Assembly (NCBI GenBank): GCA_014192425.1
Contig: BJHK01000009.1
Location: 1 to 64,000, forward strand
Length of the DNA: 64,000 nt
Reading direction: 5' to 3'
Source of the DNA: Planctomycetia bacterium
GTDB lineage: Bacteria; Planctomycetota; Planctomycetia; Pirellulales; UBA1268
Shown here: one piece after another, positions 52,087 to 59,664 of the stretch
How positions within the stretch are numbered: the first letter of the stretch is position 1
Layout of the letters: every line of letters starts with the position of its first letter
Translations under genes and position numbers: made by a program
Notes under the pieces: generated by a model
Databases searched by the model: none
What the model was told of the DNA's origin: nothing
What the model saw: the letters and a program-made list of their open reading frames with translations, nothing else

Positions 52087-53913
52087 ATGAATCCCACCGA
52101 TCTCGGCCGCCGTCTGCGTGCCGCCGCGGCCGCCCCGCAGGCTAGGCGACGCCGGACCCGTGTTCTCGCGGTCGAATCCCTCGAGCCCCGCGACTGCCCC
52201 GCCCCGGTGGTGTCGATCGAGCTTCCGAGGACGCCGATCATCGAGGGGGATCGGGCCACGTTCACGGTCCGCCTCTCGCAGCCGTCGTCCACGCCGCAGC
52301 GGATCGCGGTCAGCGCGGTCGCCGAGACGGCGACGCTGGGCCGGGACTTCATGTTCAGCAACCCGACGCAGCTCCTCTTCACACCGGGCCAGACAGTGAA
52401 GACGTTCAGCGTGCAGACCTTCACCGACACGGTCACCGAGCCGATCGAGACGTTCCGCATCAACGCGACGCCGCTGACGATCCCGAACGCGGCGACCGTC
52501 TCCGCCCGGGCGTCGATCTACGAACTGGTCGAGACGACCGTGACCGCGCAGGACGTGCGGATCACCGAGGGCAACACGGGCACCGTGAACGCCACGTTCA
52601 CGCTGACGCTCTCCGGCAGGCCGATCCTCCCCGTCTACGTCAACTACACCACGCAGGACATCACGGCGACCGCCGGCAGCGACTACACCGCGGCGAGCGG
52701 CCAGGTGTTTTTCAATCCGGGCCAGACCACGAAGACCGTCACGGTGCCGATTTCCGGAGACCTGATCGCCGAGCCGGACGAGACGTTCAACCTCCTGCTC
52801 TCGACGACCACCCGCGGCTGCACCATCGAGACCCCGACGGTCACCGGGACGATCCTCAACGACGAGGCCGACACTCCCGGCTACCAGGTCACCGTCGTGT
52901 ACGTCGGCGCCTTCACCGCGGCGCAACGGTCCGCGTTCGACGCCGCGGCGGCCCGGTGGTCGCAAGTGATCACGGGGGATCTGCCGGGTGTGACGCTGCC
53001 CGGCGGCACTTTCGTCGATGACGTCCAGATCGAGGCGTCGATCGTGCCGATCGACGGTGCGAACGGAATTCTCGGACAGGCCGGCCCCACGGACTTCCGC
53101 ACGGGCGTTGCCGGCCTTCCATACGCCGGCGTCATGGAGTTCGACACGGCCGACGTGGCGGCAATGGAGAGCGATGGCACCTTCCGCGGCGTGATCATGC
53201 ACGAGATGGGACACGTCCTCGGGCTGGGCACGCTCTGGCCGTCGCTGAGCCTCGTCAGCGGCGCCGGTGGGGCCAACCCGGTCTACGTCGGGGCGAACGC
53301 CGTCAGGGAATACAACGCGATCTTCGGAGTCACGGGGACGAGCGTTCCCGTGGAGAACACCGGCGGCCCGGGAACCCGCGACTCGCACTGGCGCGAGTCG
53401 ACGATGCAGACGGAACTGATGACGGGATACGCATCGCCTTCTGGCGTAGCGATGCCGCTCAGCCGGATCACTGTCGGCGGCCTTGCCGACCTGGGCTACG
53501 CGGTCAATTACGGGGCGGCGGACTTGTATTCGCGGCCCCCGGTCGTGGCACCCTCCCCGTCCGGCGGCGGCATGGGCGTCGCCCTGCCGATCACATTGCC
53601 AACCCGTCCGGTACCGGCGGCTCCGCCGAGTGCCGCTCCGACCAGCCCGTCCCCGCGGCCGAGCGAACCCCGACCCGGCACCGGCATCCCCTCTGCTCCG
53701 GCTCCGACCGTTCCCGCGACTCCGCGGCCGACTTCGTCGGGGCCACGGACCACCTCCAGCGCGCCCCGAACCACCTCCAGCGCGCCCCGAACCACATCCA
53801 GCGCGCCCCGAACCACATCCAGCGGGCCCCGAACCACCGCCCCCAGGCCGCGGATGACGTCGGCACCGAGCGTTCAGTATCAGGCCTGGGGATCGCTCGG
53901 CTCGGGACGTTGA
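52087..53913 (+). CDS. Secreted Calx-beta metalloprotease (leishmanolysin-like)
   Basis: 608 residues from the ATG at 52087. The N-terminus has RRRTRVLAVESLEPRDCPAP, the LEPR-type motif of planctomycete exported proteins. Two Calx-beta domains follow (about 40-145 with GDRATFTVRLSQPS; about 150-265 with TAGSDYTAASGQVFFNPGQT and DETFNLLLSTTTRG). The peptidase domain (about 270-490) has GVIMHEMGHVLGLGTLWPSL, the zinc HExxH site with a nearby third-ligand region. It ends with ITVGGLADLGYAVNYGAADL, as in leishmanolysin-like peptidases. The C-terminal 110 residues are Pro/Thr/Ser-rich and include a tandem repeat. The catalytic Glu is present. It is divergent from the giant surface protein. Confidence 0.85.
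   Translation: MNPTDLGRRLRAAAAAPQARRRRTRVLAVESLEPRDCPAPVVSIELPRTPIIEGDRATFTVRLSQPSSTPQRIAVSAVAETATLGRDFMFSNPTQLLFTPGQTVKTFSVQTFTDTVTEPIETFRINATPLTIPNAATVSARASIYELVETTVTAQDVRITEGNTGTVNATFTLTLSGRPILPVYVNYTTQDITATAGSDYTAASGQVFFNPGQTTKTVTVPISGDLIAEPDETFNLLLSTTTRGCTIETPTVTGTILNDEADTPGYQVTVVYVGAFTAAQRSAFDAAAARWSQVITGDLPGVTLPGGTFVDDVQIEASIVPIDGANGILGQAGPTDFRTGVAGLPYAGVMEFDTADVAAMESDGTFRGVIMHEMGHVLGLGTLWPSLSLVSGAGGANPVYVGANAVREYNAIFGVTGTSVPVENTGGPGTRDSHWRESTMQTELMTGYASPSGVAMPLSRITVGGLADLGYAVNYGAADLYSRPPVVAPSPSGGGMGVALPITLPTRPVPAAPPSAAPTSPSPRPSEPRPGTGIPSAPAPTVPATPRPTSSGPRTTSSAPRTTSSAPRTTSSAPRTTSSGPRTTAPRPRMTSAPSVQYQAWGSLGSGR
53749..53832 (+). repeat. Four tandem 21-bp repeats in the metalloprotease tail
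   Basis: Four consecutive 21-base units encode the heptapeptide TTSSAPR (last copy TTSSGPR). A degenerate partial unit stands before them (53731-53748). They vary at single bases only, so the array is recent and could change in copy number without breaking the frame. Confidence 0.85.
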
Positions 53914-53976
53914 GATCGCGTCGGCCAGGGCCAAGGGAGAACGCGTCTGGACTTCGCCGTCCAGCGATCGCTCCGG

Positions 53977-54864
53977 TCACGGCGTGGCGACGGACATCCC
54001 GCTCTCGAGCGTTCCGGCTGTGACGACGACCGTGTTCACCGCCAGCCTGAAAAAATGGCCCCAGTCCCCCGCGTCCACGCCAGCCGGCAGGCCGCAACGC
54101 CGCCTTGCCTCGAAGACGTCGCGAAACCGCTCCGTGACCGCGCCCGTCCGGGCATCGCGGGTCGGCACCACGCAGCGCCGGCAGACGTTCGTCGCCTTGA
54201 ACGCCACACCGTCGATCGCGAACCCCCGCGGCTCCGGCGGCGGGAGATCGGCGTACGGATCGGCCAGCGTGGCGGCTGAGAGTTCCCCAAGCGGCGGCGC
54301 AAGCTCCGGCCGGGCTGGGCTCGCCAGGGCGTCCTCCCAAAAGGGATCGCAGCTGCCGATCTCCAGGTTCGCCCGGAACCGGCGCCGCGCCTCGGCGAGG
54401 TCGAGGCCGAACCAACGGGCCACTTCCACGAGCGTGGCAGTCGACACGAGCGTCGGTCCGGGAGCGTCCCGGTCGTCGGGAAACCCGCCGTCGGCCCGCT
54501 CCAAAAGCAGCACGCCCTCGCCCACGACCTGCGACAGCCAGCCACAAGGACCGTCCGGACCGGGCACGATCGGAAACGTGTCGCCCGCCAGGGATGCGAG
54601 CCGGTGGATTCCGGGAATCGCCCGCGCCGCCAGCGCCGCCGGGTCGATCGCCAGCGTCACGAGCCGCTCGGAAAGGTCCCATTCGGCCCGAATGGCATGC
54701 AGGAGGGGCGTCCGCTTGGCGTTCACGACCCGCCCCTCCATGTCGACGACCTGCCAGCGCCGGTCGTTCTCCAGCCCGCCGCCGGGGAGGACGCGGCACT
54801 CCTCGACGTCGAACCCGTCGAGGCTCTTGACGGGAAAGATCGTGATCCGGTCGAGCGTGGGCAT
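53977..54864 (-). CDS. MOSC-domain sulfur-carrier protein
   Basis: 295 residues. The MOSC N-terminal beta-barrel domain opens TLDRITIFPVKSLDGFDVEE and GGLENDRRWQVVDMEGRVVN. The MOSC domain (about 130-285) has RFRANLEIGSCDPFWED, then KATNVCRRCVVPTRDARTGA with the conserved cysteine, and DWGHFFRLAVNTVVV. This follows the YcbX/mARC branch, which handles molybdenum cofactor-linked reductions. No ferredoxin domain is attached. hicA ends six bases before its start, so it is the third gene of a hicB-hicA-MOSC unit. A broken paralogue lies at 55385-55629. Confidence 0.9.
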   Translation of the reverse strand: MPTLDRITIFPVKSLDGFDVEECRVLPGGGLENDRRWQVVDMEGRVVNAKRTPLLHAIRAEWDLSERLVTLAIDPAALAARAIPGIHRLASLAGDTFPIVPGPDGPCGWLSQVVGEGVLLLERADGGFPDDRDAPGPTLVSTATLVEVARWFGLDLAEARRRFRANLEIGSCDPFWEDALASPARPELAPPLGELSAATLADPYADLPPPEPRGFAIDGVAFKATNVCRRCVVPTRDARTGAVTERFRDVFEARRRCGLPAGVDAGDWGHFFRLAVNTVVVTAGTLESGMSVATP

Positions 54865-54870
54865 CGGGCG

Positions 54871-55083
54871 TCACGCCCCCTGAAAGGCCTGCCAGTCCAA
54901 GCCCAACTGCCTGACCACAGCCCGCACCGTTCCCGGCTTCAAGTCCTTGCCGCTCCAGTCGGGCACGACGGCGCCCCGCTGGGCTGCCGGGTTCCACCAT
55001 TTGCGGTGCGATCCGCCGCCGCGACGCGGTAACTCACTGCAGCCCAAGGCCGTCAAGCGGGCTGCGACCTCGCGATACCTCAC
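54871..55083 (-). CDS. hicA: HicA-family toxin (second hicBA pair)
   Basis: 70 residues. MRYREVAARLTALGCSELPR, then RRGGGSHRKWWNPAAQRGAV with the catalytic His in G-S-H-R-K-W, and ends DLKPGTVRAVVRQLGLDWQA. The HicA fold and active site are intact. It overlaps hicB by four bases and is followed six bases later by the MOSC gene. The sequence is clearly different from the hicA at 32922, so the two modules were acquired separately. Confidence 0.92.
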   Translation of the reverse strand: MRYREVAARLTALGCSELPRRGGGSHRKWWNPAAQRGAVVPDWSGKDLKPGTVRAVVRQLGLDWQAFQGA

Positions 55084-55325
55084 GGTGCCGTCACCAAGGC
55101 CTCGAACCAGACCGGCCCGGATGCTTCACCGATCATCGCGGTTTGCGGCAGCGGCCGACCGAGATCCTCGTACAGTTCGATCACCGCAGCCAGCGCATCC
55201 TGGACGTTTGCGACCGCCTCGTCGGCCGTATCGCCTTCCGTGTGCAATTCCGGCAGCAGCGGGCTGGTGACGGTGTAACCCCCGTCTGGCTGAGGCGAAA
55301 GCAAAAGCGGAATCTTGACCTGCAT
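55080..55325 (-). CDS. hicB: HicB-family antitoxin (second hicBA pair)
   Basis: 81 residues. The short HicB form: MQVKIPLLLSPQPDGGYTVT, SPLLPELHTEGDTADEAVAN and VQDALAAVIELYEDLGRPLP. It has no C-terminal DNA-binding domain. The antitoxin is first, with a four-base overlap to hicA. Between its start and the broken MOSC copy there are only 60 bases, so the promoter must be there or upstream. Confidence 0.9.
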   Translation of the reverse strand: MQVKIPLLLSPQPDGGYTVTSPLLPELHTEGDTADEAVANVQDALAAVIELYEDLGRPLPQTAMIGEASGPVWFEALVTAP

Positions 55326-55384
55326 GGAGGCACCTCGAAAGACGGCCCAACCCGGTCTTCAACGAGTATACGCCGCTGGCCCCT

Positions 55385-55629
55385 TCCCTGCCGGGCGTTT
55401 TCGCCACAGGTGTTGCAGCCGCCGATCTCCCGGTTCTCCGGGAACAGGCGACGGGCCTCGTCGGCCGAACCAGCGGATAACCTCCGCGGGCGTGCGCGGT
55501 CGTCGGGGACCCCACGTCGGCTTACTCCAAGAGCAGCACGCCCATGCCGACCGCCTGCGACCGCGAGCCGCACGACCGGTCTCGACCGGCCATGATCGGA
55601 AAGATAGTGATCCGGTCAAGCGTGGGCAT
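55385..55629 (-). pseudogene. Decayed partial copy of the MOSC gene
   Basis: The start MPTLDRITIFP is identical to the intact MOSC protein, then the frame jumps by an internal deletion of about 95 codons. It continues as GSRSQAVGMGVLLLE, corresponding to GWLSQVVGEGVLLLE, and hits a stop. Further pieces follow: ADVGSPTTAHA (intact: ADGGFPDDRDA), then EVIRWFGRR (intact: EVARWFGLD), then EIGGCNTCGENA (intact: EIGSCDPFWEDA). Frames shift between the pieces, so no protein is made. It stands directly after a broken relE, as the intact copy stands after hicA. Confidence 0.8.
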
Positions 55630-55662
55630 CGGGCCGACTCTCTGCCGATCGCGAAAAACGGC

Positions 55663-55835
55663 CTACCGGTAGGCGTCTTTCCGATGAGCGACGACGACCA
55701 CGATCACCAGCCGCCGGCCATCGATGATCTCGTAGATGATTCGGTAATCACAGACACGAATCCGCCACGCATCGCGGCCGGCAGCCGTGCCAACTGCCTC
55801 TGCGCCGAACGCAGCACATCGACCGCGTACGTCAA
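55663..55835 (-). pseudogene. relE/parE-type toxin gene with internal deletion
   Basis: The frame begins at a TTG overlapping the antitoxin stop (TTGA) and reads TYAVDVLRSAQRQLARLPAA, a normal RelE/ParE N-terminus. The C-terminal part, GRDAWRIRVCDYRIIYEIID and VVAHRKDAYR, is in another frame and directly joined near 55778. About 30 codons of the middle of the family are missing. At 173 bases the length is not a multiple of three. The toxin is therefore dead, while the antitoxin is intact. Confidence 0.75.
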
Positions 55836-56038
55836 GGCTGCCGCCCTGCACGGAGTTCGTGGGCCACCTGGGCGAGCGACACAGACTCCTCCCCGCTCGC
55901 CCTGGCCTCGTCGTAGGCCCGGATGTCATCGAGTTCCTCGAGGTCGGCGACAATGCGCCGCCACTCGTCGATCGTCAAAACCACGTCAGTGGGCGTCTGC
56001 TGCTCGTTGACGACGTATCGCGGCGTCACTGATTCCAT
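55832..56038 (-). CDS. RelB/Phd-like antitoxin
   Basis: 68 residues from the ATG at 56036-56038. MESVTPRYVVNEQQTPTDVV is the N-terminal part. LTIDEWRRIVADLEELDDIR and AYDEARASGEESVSLAQVAH form the typical C-terminal helices of antitoxins paired with RelE-type toxins. The stop overlaps the broken toxin start. With no active toxin, this antitoxin may be a relic or may neutralise related toxins elsewhere in the genome. Confidence 0.75.
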   Translation of the reverse strand: MESVTPRYVVNEQQTPTDVVLTIDEWRRIVADLEELDDIRAYDEARASGEESVSLAQVAHELRAGRQP

Positions 56039-56239
56039 GATGAATTTCCCGAAGCAGGAAGCATTGGATGCCGCGTAACGACGTCCCCGAAAGTATACGC
56101 GACCGCCGCCGGTCGGAGGCATGCTCGTCGCCGGGGGACTTTGCCGTTGCGGCCTCGTGCGTGATGATTCGTCGTGCGGTGCAGGCAAAGCACCCCGGAC
56201 TGCTGCGCGTGCCTCCGACCGGCTCCGCGACGGCAGGGC

Positions 56240-56320
56240 CACGCCAGGCCAGGATGGCCGGGTCAGCACCAGCGGGCGGAGGCCCGCCAGGCAAAAATCG
56301 CAGGATGCGATGTTTTGCCT
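56240..56320. repeat. 81-bp direct repeat, copy 1
   Basis: Identical over all 81 bases to copy 2 at 56353-56433 (period 113). The last 32 bases form a hairpin-like inverted repeat, AGGCAAAA(A)TCGCA against TGCGATGTTTTGCCT. A third partial copy of the end, CGATGTTTTGCCT, is in the spacer (56332-56344). Located upstream of the relB-like gene. Confidence 0.9.
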
Positions 56321-56352
56321 GAACACAGCCGCGATGTTTTGCCTCCATCCGG

Positions 56353-56433
56353 CACGCCAGGCCAGGATGGCCGGGTCAGCACCAGCGGGCGGAGGCCCGC
56401 CAGGCAAAAATCGCAGGATGCGATGTTTTGCCT
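56353..56433. repeat. 81-bp direct repeat, copy 2
   Basis: Perfect copy of 56240-56320. Its last two bases overlap the stop codon (56432-56434) of the PqqD-M50-HlyD gene, so its hairpin could act as the transcript end of the export operon. Confidence 0.9.
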
Positions 56434-58663
56434 ACATACGGAAATTGAACGTCTGCCAGAGGAGCCGCAGCAGCCAGCCCCCCACCGTGCGGCTCCCCAC
56501 CTGGATCCGTGCCGTGCCGCGCATCCCGGGCGTGAACAGCGACTCCGGATCCTCGACCGTCATCAGTGCTTCGTAACTCGTCGAGATCGGCATCTCTCGG
56601 CCCGACGGATCGGTCTCCGTCGGCACCTGCCCCCCCGCCTTCACCGAGAGCCGCTCCGCGCCCCCCTCGACCCGTGTCTCGGCGATCACCGCCACCGTGC
56701 CGGTGAGCGTCCGCCACGGAAAGGCATCGAGACGGAGGTCGATCCGCTGCCCGCGGGCCACGAACTCCACCTCCGACTGGTCGATGAGCATCACCGCTTC
56801 GAAGCGGCCGGGATCGCCCACCAGGCAGAACACCGTTCCCTCGGTGAGCGACGCTCCCCGGTTCCGCGGCTCCAACGGATTGCCGGTCCAGGCGGGAAGC
56901 TTGCCCGCGGGGTCGGGCCGGGCGGGCGTGTTCAACGTCGGCAGGACGACGCCGGTCCGCGGGGCCACGAGGACGAGCTTGCGCCGGTCCGCCCGCTTCT
57001 TGGCCAGCTTCTCACCGTCGCTCTTGAGCAGTTCCTCGACGGTGCCGATCTCCAGGCCGGCGGCCGGGTCGATGAATCGCTCCCGCTCCAGGCTGCGCAG
57101 CCGGGCCTCCCCCTGGGCCACCCTCCCCTCCAGTTCTGCGATCTGCAGGTCGAGGTCGATGCTCGAAAGCCGGGCCAGTTCTGCCCCCTCGGCGACCTGG
57201 TCCCCCTGCTTCACGAGGACCTCGTCGAGCGTCCCCGGCACGGTCACATACACCATCTCCTCGTCCCGGGGCCGCAGTTCGGCCGCGCACCACACCCGCT
57301 GCGGCAGCGGGATCAGGGTCACGGCAGCCGTCAGCACGGCCGCCACCGCGGCCGTCGCCATCACGTTCACGCTCTTCACCTCGTCGCGCCTCCCCGGCAC
57401 ACGCAGAAACTTCACCAGGCCCTGCAGCGGCCTGACCACCAGACCCCACAGGGCCCCGACCGCCAGGGCCTTGCCGAGCACCTCCAGACGATACGGTTTG
57501 AACACGTTCCAGACGAACAGGAAGATCGAGGCCGTCACGATCCAGCCGTAGACGCTGGAGGCGACGGCGTACAGGGCGAACAGCCCCCGGTTCCGCTGCG
57601 GCAAAAACGGGTCCTCCGGCTGCTCGATCCCCAGGCACCAGCGACTCGCCAGCCGGCTGAGGATCGTGTTCGCCTTCTGCCGCAGGTTGGGGATCTCGAG
57701 CACGTCGGAGAGGATGTAGTAGCCGTCGTAGCGGAGCAGCGGGTTGGCGTTGAACAGGATCGTGGAGACGCTGGAGACGAACATCACGTCGAGGCACAGC
57801 TGGTTGAAGACGCCGGCGTGGGAGTTCCACCACAGGTAGGTGGCGATCGCCGCGATGATCACCTCGACGTACATCCCGGCGGCGCCGATCGCTGCCCGCT
57901 TCCACTTCGAGGGGAGCATCCAACTGTCGGAGACGTCGCAGTACAGGCAGGGGGTGAAGACGAGGAGCATCATCCCCATCTCGTGGCACTCGCCACCGTA
58001 GTGCTTGCATGACAGGCCGTGGCCGAACTCGTGGAGGATCTTGGTGACGGCCAGCGCGATCGCCAGATACGCCCAGTTGCCGGCCGCGAAGAACTGGTGG
58101 AACTCCGGGAGCTTGGCCCGGAAGACGTCGAAGTTCACGAGCACGAGCATGACGGCACTGGCCACGAAGCCGAGGGCGGCGACGATCGCCGGCGGTGTGA
58201 ACAGCCAGCCGAACCAGGGATCGAGCCGGGCGAGCAGCCGGTCGGGGTCGATGCCGCGGAACCGCAGCGACATGATGTTGGAGAGCCAGGCGATCCACTG
58301 CCGCCAGATCCGCTGCCGGCGCCGCTCGAAGAGCTGCGGCCCCTGCCCGGGCCGGTCGCCGATCACGAGCCCGGAGCGGTGCAGCGTGGCCACGAACCGG
58401 GCCAGCTCATCGACGCCGATGCGGCGCGGGGGAAAGCGGGCCTCGAACCGCTCCTTGAGCTGCTCGAGGCTCGCCTCGCCGTCGAGCATGTCGAGGAGGG
58501 CGTACTCCTCCGGGCGGAAGCGGAAGTAGGCCAGCGCGATCGGATCCTTGACCACCCACCAGGCCTGCCCCTGGTGGACCTGGCGGTTGACGACGAGATC
58601 GCCGCGACGGCGCAACCCCACCGCCCGGGTCGTGCTGGAGCGGAACGCGTCGGCGCTGGGCAT
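56432..58663 (-). CDS. PqqD-M50 peptidase-HlyD fusion protein
   Basis: 743 residues. Three parts are seen. Residues about 20-105 resemble a PqqD/RRE peptide-binding domain (VVKDPIALAYFRFRPEEYAL). About 145-430 form a multi-helix site-2-protease domain with AVTKILHEFGHGLSCKHYGG (zinc HExxH) and FNANPLLRYDGYYILSDVLE (third ligand Asp). About 440-743 form an HlyD-like adaptor with a barrel-sandwich hybrid (VTVPGTLDEVLVKQGDQVAE). It ends in RTVGGWLLRLLWQTFNFRM. Catalytic residues are intact. Last gene of a DUF3467-GAF/HlyD-HlyD-M50 series with gaps of 62, 22 and 25 bases. No precursor peptide was found nearby. Confidence 0.9.
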   Translation of the reverse strand: MPSADAFRSSTTRAVGLRRRGDLVVNRQVHQGQAWWVVKDPIALAYFRFRPEEYALLDMLDGEASLEQLKERFEARFPPRRIGVDELARFVATLHRSGLVIGDRPGQGPQLFERRRQRIWRQWIAWLSNIMSLRFRGIDPDRLLARLDPWFGWLFTPPAIVAALGFVASAVMLVLVNFDVFRAKLPEFHQFFAAGNWAYLAIALAVTKILHEFGHGLSCKHYGGECHEMGMMLLVFTPCLYCDVSDSWMLPSKWKRAAIGAAGMYVEVIIAAIATYLWWNSHAGVFNQLCLDVMFVSSVSTILFNANPLLRYDGYYILSDVLEIPNLRQKANTILSRLASRWCLGIEQPEDPFLPQRNRGLFALYAVASSVYGWIVTASIFLFVWNVFKPYRLEVLGKALAVGALWGLVVRPLQGLVKFLRVPGRRDEVKSVNVMATAAVAAVLTAAVTLIPLPQRVWCAAELRPRDEEMVYVTVPGTLDEVLVKQGDQVAEGAELARLSSIDLDLQIAELEGRVAQGEARLRSLERERFIDPAAGLEIGTVEELLKSDGEKLAKKRADRRKLVLVAPRTGVVLPTLNTPARPDPAGKLPAWTGNPLEPRNRGASLTEGTVFCLVGDPGRFEAVMLIDQSEVEFVARGQRIDLRLDAFPWRTLTGTVAVIAETRVEGGAERLSVKAGGQVPTETDPSGREMPISTSYEALMTVEDPESLFTPGMRGTARIQVGSRTVGGWLLRLLWQTFNFRM

Positions 58664-58688
58664 CGGACGATCCCGGGCGGTCGGCCCG

Positions 58689-59642
58689 TCAGGGGGCGGC
58701 GGCCCGACGCGTGGGGGGCAGCGGCTGCTGCCGGGAATGGACCGTCATCGACGCCGTCTTGCCGGCGCGGAGCAGCCACTGCTTGGACGCCTCGTCGCGC
58801 CGGTTCTCCACCTCGGCGACCACCCGGTAGTCGCCGCCACTCTCGTCGAGCGGGCTGACCACCACGATCCGGCCGCTGAACCGCTCGCGCCGATCGTTGG
58901 CCAACGGCACCTCGACCGTCACCGGCCGGTCGCGGACGAGCTCCGGATCCCAGCGGGCGGCGTCGACGTAACCCTCCACCTTGAGCTTGTCGGCGCGGAC
59001 GACGCGGGCCAGCGGGTCACCCGGCTGCACCCACTCTCCCTGGTGCGGAAAGACCTGGACCACGATGCCGTCGAGCGGCGACTTGATCAGCCGGCGTTCG
59101 ATCGAGTTGTCAGCCGCCTCGACCTCGACCCCCTTGGCGGCGGCGGCGAGGGCGGAGAGCTTCCGCTCCAGTTCGGCCTGCTCGATCTGCAGGTCGGTCT
59201 TCTCCGCCTCCAGCCGGAGCCGATCGCGCTCCACCTCGGTGACCGAGCCGGGGGACTGCTTGTGGGCGTTTTCCGCCTTCTCCCAGGCCTTGAAGGCGAC
59301 CTGCCGGGCCTTGGTCGAGTAGCGGAAGTCCACGTCGCTGGCCGCCTTGGCGACGGCCTGGTCGTGCTCGGCCTTCGCCTTGCGCCGCTCCATCTGCGGC
59401 TGGTTGTCGTCGATCCGGGCGATGACCTCGTCGCGGGACACGACGTCCCCCTCGCGGACAGTGAGCTGCACGAGCACGCCCGGCTCCCGCGCCGGCACCT
59501 TCGCCTCGTCGATCAGCGACACCAGGCAGCGTTCCAGCGTCGGCTCGGCCGGCTCCGCGGCCCGGCCCGCCGCCGGCGCACAGGCCGTCAGCCCGAGCGT
59601 TGTCAGCACCGGCATCGTCAGCATCCAGATCACTCGTCGCAT
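58689..59642 (-). CDS. HlyD-family periplasmic adaptor lipoprotein
   Basis: 317 residues. An N-terminal signal with a lipobox-like LGLTACAPAAG (Cys21) is followed by the adaptor fold. This has a split barrel-sandwich (PGVLVQLTVREGDVVSRDEV and SPLDGIVVQVFPHQGEWVQP), a helical hairpin (about 85-170, coiled-coil rich) and a beta-barrel with LKVEGYVDAARWDPEL. It is the middle adaptor of the export series, 22-25 bases from its neighbours. A partner for either or both larger HlyD proteins is inferred. An ABC ATPase or RND pump is not encoded nearby. Confidence 0.9.
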   Translation of the reverse strand: MRRVIWMLTMPVLTTLGLTACAPAAGRAAEPAEPTLERCLVSLIDEAKVPAREPGVLVQLTVREGDVVSRDEVIARIDDNQPQMERRKAKAEHDQAVAKAASDVDFRYSTKARQVAFKAWEKAENAHKQSPGSVTEVERDRLRLEAEKTDLQIEQAELERKLSALAAAAKGVEVEAADNSIERRLIKSPLDGIVVQVFPHQGEWVQPGDPLARVVRADKLKVEGYVDAARWDPELVRDRPVTVEVPLANDRRERFSGRIVVVSPLDESGGDYRVVAEVENRRDEASKQWLLRAGKTASMTVHSRQQPLPPTRRAAAP

Positions 59643-59664
59643 GTCCTCTCCCCTTCCCTTCCGC

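Noticed and set aside
56240-56433. CRISPR-like array at the direct repeats
   Set aside because: There are only two full copies, the unit is 81 bases and the spacer carries a partial copy. No cas genes are present.
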